Of a stretch of 7,733 bases of DNA, positions 1-5,524 are shown piece by piece. Position 1 is the first letter of the stretch. Each line of letters starts with the position of its first letter. Position numbers and translations under genes: made by a program. The DNA is taken from positions 1-7,733 of the forward strand of contig JALSQJ010000106.1 of assembly GCA_026985495.1 (NCBI GenBank), written 5' to 3'. The notes beneath the pieces were generated by a model. That model was not told the origin of the DNA and searched no databases. It saw nothing but the letters and a program-made list of their open reading frames with translations. This DNA comes from Campylobacteraceae bacterium (GTDB lineage Bacteria > Campylobacterota > Campylobacteria > Campylobacterales > Sulfurovaceae).

Positions 1-2
1 CA

Positions 3-464
3 ACAGTTGTAGCACAACTTCTTTTTCTTGAGGCACAAGACCCAGACAAAGATATCTACTTTTACATTAACTCTCCAGGTGGAGTAATTACCTCTGGTTT
101 AGCAATGTTTGATACAATGAACTACATCAAGCCAGATATTGTGACAATCTGTATTGGTCAAGCAGCCTCTATGGGTGCTTTCTTACTCTCTTCAGGTGCA
201 AAAGGAAAACGTTATGCTCTTCCAAATGCTCGTATTATGATTCACCAACCATCAGGTGGGGCTCAAGGACAATCTACAGATATTCAGATTCAAGCTGAAG
301 AGATTCAACGTCTAAAAGATACTTTGAACGAAATTATGGCTGAGAACTGTGGTAAAAAAGCAAAACAGCTAGAAAAAGATACAGAGAGAGATAACTTCAT
401 GTCTTCACAAGAGGCTATGGAGTATGGACTTATAGACAAAGTATTAACAAAGAGCTTTAATTAA
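3..464 (+). CDS. clpP: ATP-dependent Clp protease proteolytic subunit ClpP (partial, 5' end outside window)
   Basis: Serine peptidase subunit that forms the tetradecameric barrel of the cytoplasmic Clp protease and degrades proteins fed in by ClpA/ClpX-type ATPases. The frame is open from the left edge to a TAA at 462-464, giving 153 residues; about 40 N-terminal residues lie outside, judged against mature E. coli ClpP. All three catalytic residues are visible: Ser in QAASMGAF (codon 168-170), His in IMIHQPSGG (codon 243-245) and Asp in DTERDNFMS (codon 390-392). The spacings of 25 and 49 residues match Ser97/His122/Asp171 of the family. The oligomerisation and substrate-channel segment [11 protein letters not shown] is intact upstream, and the C-terminus [10 protein letters not shown] is typical. 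def follows after 8 bases on the same strand, so the two are probably cotranscribed. Identification is secure; only the start is missing. Confidence 0.98.
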   Translation, partial: TVVAQLLFLEAQDPDKDIYFYINSPGGVITSGLAMFDTMNYIKPDIVTICIGQAASMGAFLLSSGAKGKRYALPNARIMIHQPSGGAQGQSTDIQIQAEEIQRLKDTLNEIMAENCGKKAKQLEKDTERDNFMSSQEAMEYGLIDKVLTKSFN

Positions 465-472
465 GGTAGCAG

Positions 473-988
473 ATGATTAGAGATATAGTCATATACCCTG
501 ATAAACGTCTAAAAGAGTTATCTAAAGAAGTTAGTGAGTTCAACCAAGAGCTTCACGACCTTCTTGATGATATGTATGATACTATGGTTAATAAAAAAGG
601 TGTTGGATTAGCAGCTATTCAAATAGGTGTACCAAAACGTGTTCTGATTATCAATTTACCAAAAGATGACTCCGATGATGCTATTATTAAAAAAGAGGAT
701 ACACTAGAGATTATTAACCCTAAATTCATAGAGAAGAGTGGGAAATGTAAACATCAAGAGGGCTGTTTAAGTGTTCCTGGATTTTATGAAGATATTGAAC
801 GAGCAGAGCATGTTGTTTTGGAGTATTACGATAGATATGGAGAGAAAAAGATAATTGATAATAGAGATTTTTTAGCCATTGCAATTCAACATGAAATTGA
901 CCACTTAGATGGTAAAGTTTTTATAGAGAAACTATCCATTTTAAAACGTAAAAAATTTGAAAAAGAGTGGAAAAAGAGACACAAATAG
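473..988 (+). CDS. def: Peptide deformylase
   Basis: Metalloenzyme that removes the N-formyl group from nascent proteins at the ribosome exit. At 171 residues it has normal family length. The three signature motifs are present in order: GVGLAAIQ at residues 43-50, EGCLS at 96-100 (metal ligand Cys98) and HEIDH at 140-144 (two His ligands and the catalytic Glu141). The basic, lysine-rich tail from about residue 156 (LKRKKFEKEWKKRHK) is common in this group. The ATG start is supported by AAGG at 463-466, six bases upstream, which overlaps the clpP stop codon; this suggests translational coupling to clpP. The gene ends 19 bases before the oppositely oriented flavoprotein gene. The first motif has Ile49 where many deformylases have Pro, which should be tolerated. 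Confidence 0.97.
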   Translation: MIRDIVIYPDKRLKELSKEVSEFNQELHDLLDDMYDTMVNKKGVGLAAIQIGVPKRVLIINLPKDDSDDAIIKKEDTLEIINPKFIEKSGKCKHQEGCLSVPGFYEDIERAEHVVLEYYDRYGEKKIIDNRDFLAIAIQHEIDHLDGKVFIEKLSILKRKKFEKEWKKRHK

Positions 989-992
989 AAGT

Positions 993-1007
993 AGGTATAA
1001 TATACCT
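993..1007. repeat. 15-base palindrome between convergent genes
   Basis: AGGTATA and its exact reverse complement TATACCT flank a single A, filling most of the 19-base gap between the def and flavoprotein stop codons. As RNA the stem is AT-rich with a very short loop, and no strong U tract follows on either strand, so it is at best a weak terminator. It also contains TATAAT at 996-1001. A bidirectional terminator remnant or chance are both possible. Confidence 0.4.
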
Positions 1008-2228
1008 TTAAATAGCCTCCCCTGCCCTAATTCCTGTCACCCATGCAAAGTGTAAATTAAAACCTCCTCTGTCACCATCTACATCTAAAACTTCTCCTGT
1101 AAAATAGAGATTTTTTTGTTTTTTAGACTCCATAGTTTGAGTCTCAATCTCTCTTGTATCTACCCCACCTGTAGCTACCTCTGCACCTTTGTAACCTTTG
1201 TGACCATTAACTTCAAAAGAGAAGCTTTTAATCTTTTTTACAATAAGTTCTAAATGGTGTAGGTTAGATGAAATCGAACCTATGGTCTTGTTTTTTAGCT
1301 TTAATGGTTCTAAAATTGGGTCTATTAGTTTTTTATTAATAAAGCCTTGCATCCATATCTCTAATGGTTTTGAACTCTTTTTAAGTAGGCTTTTTCTCAT
1401 AAGAGCTAAAAGTTGCTCATAACTCATTTTAGGCATCAAATCGATGGTTAACATAATAGTTTTCTTTTTTGAAAGCTCAACAATAACAGCTCGACTAATA
1501 TCTAAAATTGCTAAGCCTGAAATTCCATAATTGGTAAAGAGTATATCTCCTTGCTTCTGAATATAATTATCACCTACTTTAAGCGTTACCCTACCCTCTA
1601 CTTTAACTCCTGCCATACGCTTTAAATAGGACTCTTTGTAGGGTGATGTCAGCTGTACCAAGGTGGGAAATGATTTCACAATAGTATGTTTAAATGCACG
1701 TGCAAAACCAATACCATCTATAACTCCACCAAGTTGTGGTGCAGAGCAATGACCTGTAGCAATAACTACTTTTTTAGACTCTACTCTACGTTCATTGTAG
1801 ATTACTACAAAGCTACACTTTTTATATGTAATTTTTTTTACTGTAGCATCAAAGATTATCTTTACACCAAGTTGTTCACACTCCCACTGCAAAAGCTCAA
1901 CAACGCAAGAGGCTTGTAGCGACATTGGAAAAACTTTTCCCTCTTTTGCCTCAATCAGTTCTAATCCTATAGATTTAAAAAACTGTTTAATCTCTTGGTA
2001 ACCATAATCCTCCAAAACTTCTCTAATAAATTTTGGATTTTCTGAATGAAAACGTTCTATAGTAGGTCTCTGATTGGTAATATTGCACTTTCCATTACCT
2101 GTGGCTAGAAGTTTTTTACCTACTTTATTATTTTTTTCTAAAATGAGAACTTTTTTACCTCGTCTTGCAGAGACAATGGCAGTCACTAAGCCACTTGCCC
2201 CTGCTCCAACTATTACCACATCGTACAT
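1008..2228 (-). CDS. FAD-dependent oxidoreductase of the HI0933/YhiN (BaiN-like) family
   Basis: Cytoplasmic two-dinucleotide-binding flavoprotein of 406 residues, the usual family length. The N-terminus holds the FAD-binding Rossmann motif (VVIVGAGASGL, about residues 4-14) and then the family hallmark GKKLLATGNGKCNITN at 37-52. Further family blocks are GKVFP at 97-101, VIATGH at 155-160, GDILFTNYGISGLAIL at 227-242, AEVATGGVDTREI at 349-361 and the C-terminal FAD site GEVLDVDGDRGGFNLHFAW at 378-396. The substrate is unknown for most members; the clostridial BaiN bile-acid assignment should not be transferred here. The ATG at 2226-2228 starts right at the nucleotide-binding strand, as expected. 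It directly abuts the stop of the upstream lipoprotein gene (TAG then ATG), so the two are likely cotranscribed. Spacing to the nearest purine-rich sites is suboptimal (AAGG 11 bases upstream, AGAG 3 bases upstream), which fits translation coupled to the preceding gene. Confidence 0.93.
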   Translation of the reverse strand: MYDVVIVGAGASGLVTAIVSARRGKKVLILEKNNKVGKKLLATGNGKCNITNQRPTIERFHSENPKFIREVLEDYGYQEIKQFFKSIGLELIEAKEGKVFPMSLQASCVVELLQWECEQLGVKIIFDATVKKITYKKCSFVVIYNERRVESKKVVIATGHCSAPQLGGVIDGIGFARAFKHTIVKSFPTLVQLTSPYKESYLKRMAGVKVEGRVTLKVGDNYIQKQGDILFTNYGISGLAILDISRAVIVELSKKKTIMLTIDLMPKMSYEQLLALMRKSLLKKSSKPLEIWMQGFINKKLIDPILEPLKLKNKTIGSISSNLHHLELIVKKIKSFSFEVNGHKGYKGAEVATGGVDTREIETQTMESKKQKNLYFTGEVLDVDGDRGGFNLHFAWVTGIRAGEAI

Positions 2229-2903
2229 CTACTCTTGTACCTTTTGGGGTTTCTCTATTTTAAGGGAACTACTTTGATTCTTTTCACGATTATCTACAAA
2301 CTCATGCTCTTTAAATGCTAAAATCTTCTTTTGAAATTTAACTGCTAGAGCATGATTATCTATCTTCTCATAAAGATTTGCAATATTTTTATACTCATCT
2401 AATATATTACTATGATATTTACCCAACATAACAATATCTATATCTAAAGCTTTTAAAAAGTACTCTAACGCTTCACCATACTCTCCTAATGACTCTTTTG
2501 TTGAAGCAAAATTATAATAGGTTGTTGAACGCTCTATACTCTTATCATCTAATAGTAGATTATCAATTTTCATCGCTTTTTCATAATAGGCTAATGCTTT
2601 TATATACTCTTTTAACTCATCGTAGTCCAACCCAATATTATTATAATCTGAAGAGATTTTAATACTATTCTCTTTATAGTATTTCAAATCCTCTTCAAGT
2701 TGCTTCAAATCATACTCTAAAGCTTTTTTGTATTCACCTTGCTCATAGTAACGCTGTGATAACTCATAACTCTTTTGACTAGGCTCACCTTTTAAAAGTG
2801 GTTGAGTATCTTTTTTTACCTCTTCAACTTCATCAAAACACCCTACAATAAACAATAGAGAGCAAAGAAGTATAAAAGCAATTAACATTTTATTTTTAGA
2901 CAT
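2229..2903 (-). CDS. TPR-repeat lipoprotein, function unknown
   Basis: A 224-residue predicted lipoprotein. The N-terminus has Lys3 and Lys5, a hydrophobic stretch at 6-20 and the lipobox IVGC with the lipidated Cys at 22; +2 is Phe and +3 is Asp, so an inner-membrane Asp+2 retention signal is absent. An acidic linker (residues 24-40) leads into about four tetratricopeptide-like repeats, near 45-78, 86-118, 128-160 and 170-200. Examples are YNNIGLDYDELKEYIKALAY and YNFASTKESLGEYGEALEYF, with the typical Gly/Ala/Tyr positions. The tail (205-224) is polar and probably disordered. TPR arrays bind other proteins, so an envelope scaffold role is likely, but the partner is unknown. The ATG is preceded by a full AGGAGG at 2910-2915, six bases away. 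It is first in a two-gene unit with the YhiN-type flavoprotein and divergent from purM. Confidence 0.87.
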   Translation of the reverse strand: MSKNKMLIAFILLCSLLFIVGCFDEVEEVKKDTQPLLKGEPSQKSYELSQRYYEQGEYKKALEYDLKQLEEDLKYYKENSIKISSDYNNIGLDYDELKEYIKALAYYEKAMKIDNLLLDDKSIERSTTYYNFASTKESLGEYGEALEYFLKALDIDIVMLGKYHSNILDEYKNIANLYEKIDNHALAVKFQKKILAFKEHEFVDNREKNQSSSLKIEKPQKVQE

Positions 2904-2909
2904 CTATTG

Positions 2910-2915
2910 CCTCCT
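2910..2915 (-). promoter_or_regulatory. Shine-Dalgarno site of the TPR lipoprotein gene
   Basis: AGGAGG on the minus strand, six bases before the ATG at 2901-2903. It is the strongest ribosome-binding site in the window and fixes the start of this lipoprotein. Confidence 0.85.
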
Positions 2916-2931
2916 GTTGTTCAATTATGGT

Positions 2932-2942
2932 ATTTTATCATA
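2932..2942 (-). promoter_or_regulatory. Candidate -10 region for the TPR lipoprotein/flavoprotein unit
   Basis: On the minus strand this reads TATGATAAAAT, holding two overlapping -10-like hexamers, TATGAT (2937-2942) and TAAAAT (2932-2937), 16-22 bases ahead of the AGGAGG. No -35 match is evident, as is usual in this phylum. Position in the divergent gap supports it, but the hexamers are imperfect. Confidence 0.4.
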
Positions 2943-2956
2943 AACAGCTAACTTTA

Positions 2957-2966
2957 GATATAATAT
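2957..2966 (+). promoter_or_regulatory. purM promoter, -10 element
   Basis: TATAAT at 2959-2964 inside GATATAATAT, preceded by AT-rich sequence without a good -35. The same ten-base string occurs just before lysR. Transcription would begin near 2971, giving a leader of about 20 bases that contains AGGA at 2981-2984, six bases before the purM ATG. Confidence 0.7.
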
Positions 2967-2990
2967 CGCAATTTTTTTATAGGACAATTC

Positions 2991-3986
2991 ATGGCAAACA
3001 TTTCATACAAAGATGCTGGTGTAGATATTGATGCAGGAAACGATTTCGTTGAGGCAATTAAGTCAGATGTAAAGTCAACATTTGACAAAAATGTAATTGG
3101 TGGCATTGGTTCATTTGCAGGGGCTTACGCTCTACCAACTGGATATAAAGAGCCTGTTATTCTCTCAGCAACTGATGGTGTTGGAACCAAACTTAAACTG
3201 GCAATTGAATCTGGCAGATTTGATACAGTAGGTATTGACCTTGTAGCAATGTGTGTTAATGACCTCATTTGTAACTTCGGAACACCAATGTTCTTTTTAG
3301 ACTACTACGCAACAGGTTCTCTTGTTCCTCAAAATGCAAAAGATGTCGTTGCTGGTATTGCCGAGGGGTGCAGACGAAGCGAGTGTTCACTTGTAGGTGG
3401 TGAAACAGCAGAGATGCCTGGAATGTACTCAAACGATGACTTTGATTTAGCTGGGTTTGCAGTAGGTATTGCAGAGCGTTCAGAGATGGATACGGTATCA
3501 AATGTTAAAGAGGGACAAGTTATCTTGGCACTTCCTAGTTCTGGAGTTCACTCTAATGGTTACTCTTTGGTAAGAAAACTCTTTTTTGATACATTGGGTA
3601 TGAGTTTAGATAGTGACTTCAATGGTAAACCTCTCATTGAGACACTTTTAGAGCCAACACGTATCTACGTTAAAGAGTTTAAACAGAACCGAGACAAAAT
3701 TGTAGCCCTTGCACACATTACAGGTGGGGGGATTATTGAGAATCTACCAAGAGTACTACCCGATGGAATGAGAGCTCAAATCTCAAAAGATAGCATCAGA
3801 GTGCTTCCTATTTTTAAGTTTATGAGTGACTATGTTGAAGAAGAGGAGATGTTTAGAACTTTCAACATGGGTGTAGGTATGGTCTTGGTTGTTGAGAGTG
3901 AAGATGTCGAAGCCATTTGTGCAAATACCGATGCTTATGTTATTGGAGCAATGGTTAAAGGTGAAAAAGGGGTTGATTTAATCTAA
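2991..3986 (+). CDS. purM: Phosphoribosylformylglycinamidine cyclo-ligase (AIR synthetase)
   Basis: Cytoplasmic enzyme of de novo purine synthesis that closes the imidazole ring: ATP-dependent conversion of FGAM to aminoimidazole ribonucleotide. The protein has 331 residues, close to the family size (E. coli PurM about 345). Motifs run in order: YKDAGVDIDAG at 6-16, the glycine-rich GGIGSFAG at 37-44, ATDGVGTKLKLA at 60-71, GIDLVAMCVNDL at 81-92, GGETAEMPGMY at 136-146, LPSSGVHSNGYSL at 181-193 and AHITGGGIIENLPRVLP at 241-257, then FNMGVGMVLVV at 291-301. Both the N-terminal ATP-binding half and the C-terminal domain are complete. The ATG is supported by AGGA at 2981-2984 and by the usual MxxxSYKDAGVD start. 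It has its own promoter and is followed by a plausible terminator, so it is probably monocistronic here. Confidence 0.98.
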   Translation: MANISYKDAGVDIDAGNDFVEAIKSDVKSTFDKNVIGGIGSFAGAYALPTGYKEPVILSATDGVGTKLKLAIESGRFDTVGIDLVAMCVNDLICNFGTPMFFLDYYATGSLVPQNAKDVVAGIAEGCRRSECSLVGGETAEMPGMYSNDDFDLAGFAVGIAERSEMDTVSNVKEGQVILALPSSGVHSNGYSLVRKLFFDTLGMSLDSDFNGKPLIETLLEPTRIYVKEFKQNRDKIVALAHITGGGIIENLPRVLPDGMRAQISKDSIRVLPIFKFMSDYVEEEEMFRTFNMGVGMVLVVESEDVEAICANTDAYVIGAMVKGEKGVDLI

Positions 3987-3993
3987 TCACTAC

Positions 3994-4019
3994 CTTCACT
4001 ATAGATAGTAAGTTTTTTT
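3994..4019 (+). terminator. Probable Rho-independent terminator after purM
   Basis: CTT at 3994-3996 pairs with AAG at 4010-4012 and ACTA at 3998-4001 pairs with TAGT at 4006-4009, with one bulged C (3997) and a four-base TAGA loop. The hairpin is followed immediately by seven T (4013-4019). The stem is AT-rich and weak, but it lies 8 bases after the purM stop and has a proper T tract. Confidence 0.6.
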
Positions 4020-4023
4020 GATG

Positions 4024-4061
4024 AATATTATTAAAAAACAATATTTTTCTGATATAATATT
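4024..4061. promoter_or_regulatory. Three AATATT hexamers at 16-base intervals: candidate regulator operator
   Basis: The self-complementary hexamer AATATT begins at 4024, 4040 and 4056, an exact 16-base period. The third copy overlaps the lysR -10 element. LysR-type proteins often bind AT-rich dyads next to their own promoter and repress themselves, so this could be an autoregulatory site. The region is so AT-rich that chance cannot be excluded. Confidence 0.3.
4050..4058 (+). promoter_or_regulatory. lysR promoter, extended -10 element
   Basis: TGATATAAT: an extended -10 (TGN followed by perfect TATAAT at 4053-4058). A weak -35-like TTAAAA lies at 4031-4036 with 16-base spacing. Only six bases separate TATAAT from the ATG at 4065, so initiation at the normal distance would place the transcript start at or next to the A of the start codon. 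Confidence 0.7.
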
Positions 4062-4064
4062 TAC

Positions 4065-4988
4065 ATGAAAGATAAAAAAGAGAAACTCACCCTGCGTCAA
4101 CTTGAAATTTTTTTAAATGTTGTCAAAGAGGGACACCTTACCAATGTAGCTAAAGGAATGGGACTTAGCCAATCGGCTATCTCTATGGCAATTAAAGAGT
4201 TAGAGAAGATTTTAGGTAATCCACTCTTTGATAGAATCAATAAAAAACTTATTCTTAATGAGATGGGACGTGCCTTTGAAAAAGAGGTTGCTCCGATACT
4301 TAAAAAAATAAATGATATAGAGTATGAGTTTAAAAATAGTATCAACAAAGGTATGGTTAGGGTAGGGGCAAGTACTACTATTGTTGACTACCTTATGCCT
4401 CCTATAATCTGTTCATACATGAATATCTACCCAGATGTTAAAATAGCACTTAAAGAGGGGAATAGCAAAAATATTGCTACTCTTATAAAAGAGGGTGAGC
4501 TTGATGTTGGTTTCATAGAAGGGGTTGTTAACGATGCTGATATTATTAAAAGTATTGTAGGGGTAGATGAGTTAATTGTTGTAACAGCCGATACCTCCTT
4601 AGCCAATGAGTGTTTTATTGATACTATACAAGATAAAAAATGGGTATTAAGAGAAGAGGGTTCAGGAACACGTGAGATATTTTTAGACTATGTTAAAGAT
4701 AAAGTTGAACACATTAACCTCTTTTTAGAGTTGGGTCACACAGAGTCAATTAAGTCTCTTCTTGTTAATCACCAATGTTTAACCTGTATCTCTAAAATAT
4801 CTGTAAGTAAAGAGATAGAAGATAAAAAACTTATTCAAATACCACTTAAAAACTTTGAGTGTAAACGAAATTTTTACATGATTTATCATAAAGATAAATA
4901 TAGAAGTGAACTATTCAATAAGTTTGTCACCTTTGCTCAAAGTATGATGCGTCAAGTAATAGAGGAGCGAAGTAGAGCATCGCTATAA
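4065..4988 (+). CDS. LysR-family transcriptional regulator
   Basis: DNA-binding regulator of 307 residues, the standard length. The N-terminal winged helix-turn-helix covers about residues 8-67: LTLRQLEIFLNVVKEGHLT, then the recognition helix region LSQSAISMAIKELEKILG at 34-51, then LFDRINKKLILNEMG. A linker helix (about 68-92) leads to the two-lobed periplasmic-binding-protein-like effector domain (about 97-295), starting VRVGASTTIVDYLMPPI and including REEGSGTRE at 196-204, a pattern seen in the CysL/CbbR/YeiE-like branch. The ligand and targets cannot be read from sequence. No Shine-Dalgarno precedes the ATG; the -10 is six bases away, so the mRNA may be leaderless. A later start is unlikely because the next in-frame ATG is inside the helix-turn-helix. 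Its last 37 bases overlap mobA on the other strand. Confidence 0.92.
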   Translation: MKDKKEKLTLRQLEIFLNVVKEGHLTNVAKGMGLSQSAISMAIKELEKILGNPLFDRINKKLILNEMGRAFEKEVAPILKKINDIEYEFKNSINKGMVRVGASTTIVDYLMPPIICSYMNIYPDVKIALKEGNSKNIATLIKEGELDVGFIEGVVNDADIIKSIVGVDELIVVTADTSLANECFIDTIQDKKWVLREEGSGTREIFLDYVKDKVEHINLFLELGHTESIKSLLVNHQCLTCISKISVSKEIEDKKLIQIPLKNFECKRNFYMIYHKDKYRSELFNKFVTFAQSMMRQVIEERSRASL

Positions 4989-5524
4989 TCTTGAGGATAG
5001 TTCAAATTCATAAAACTATCCTCCTCCTTAAAGTTTACCTCTTGAACATTTAATCTCTTAAATAGCCTCTGTAGTCCATGTTTATTCTCTTTTAATGCTC
5101 TTATAGCCAAGGCTAGACAACTACGTCTATAGATAGCACATAGTGGCTCTATTCTCTCTTTAGAGTGAGCAACAACCACATCTACCTCTTTTTTAGCATC
5201 TCTATATAGTTTTTCAATAATCTCTTCGGTCACAAAAGGGGCATCGACACTTAAAACAAACACTTCATCAACCTTTAGAGTTTCAAAAATAGAGACCAAT
5301 GCCACCATAGGAGAACTCTCACTATAGTTATCTTCTATAAGCTCTGCTGAAAAGTTAAATTTATTAGATTTGGAAGAGATATATACGTTTGTAAAGAGTT
5401 TTTGTAATCGTCTATATTGAAACTCTGCAAGTGTAGGCTCTTCTCCAAAAGGGAGCAGTGCTTTATCTTGCTTCATGCGTGAACTTCTTCCTCCTGCAAA
5501 AATTACAGCTGTGTCGCAACCCAT
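4952..5524 (-). CDS. mobA: Molybdenum cofactor guanylyltransferase MobA
   Basis: Cytoplasmic nucleotidyltransferase that joins GMP from GTP to molybdopterin cofactor, making the MGD form used by DMSO-reductase-family enzymes such as periplasmic nitrate reductase and formate dehydrogenase. The 190 residues match the family length. Motifs: nucleotide-binding FAGGRSSRMKQDKALLPF at 9-26, metal-binding SVDAPFV at 92-98 (Asp94), EPLCAIY at 126-132 and the C-terminal signature FMNLNYPQDY at 171-180. The first motif has Lys18 where the classical LAGGxSxRMGxDK has Gly; the key Arg16, Asp20 and Lys21 remain. The ATG lies inside dacB (22-base overlap) with only a weak AGGG-type site upstream, so translation is probably coupled to dacB. 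The last 37 bases overlap the convergent lysR gene. The related CTP-dependent MocA-type enzymes are the main alternative. Confidence 0.92.
   Translation of the reverse strand: MGCDTAVIFAGGRSSRMKQDKALLPFGEEPTLAEFQYRRLQKLFTNVYISSKSNKFNFSAELIEDNYSESSPMVALVSIFETLKVDEVFVLSVDAPFVTEEIIEKLYRDAKKEVDVVVAHSKERIEPLCAIYRRSCLALAIRALKENKHGLQRLFKRLNVQEVNFKEEDSFMNLNYPQDYSDALLRSSIT

Noticed and set aside
1686..1919. Plus-strand open frame opposite the flavoprotein gene
   Set aside because: Antisense to an intact, motif-complete gene; low-complexity translation rich in Cys, Thr and Tyr; no ribosome-binding site or recognisable domain.
2074..2277. Plus-strand open frame across the flavoprotein/lipoprotein junction
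   Set aside because: Shadow of the minus-strand coding sequence with no domain; the minus-strand genes explain the sequence fully.
3265..3501. Minus-strand open frame inside purM
   Set aside because: Antisense to a clearly functional purM; no start signal or family resemblance.
4097..4348. Minus-strand open frame inside lysR
   Set aside because: Hydrophobic Ser/Leu/Ile-rich translation typical of the reverse of Lys/Glu-rich coding sequence; the lysR frame is the real one.
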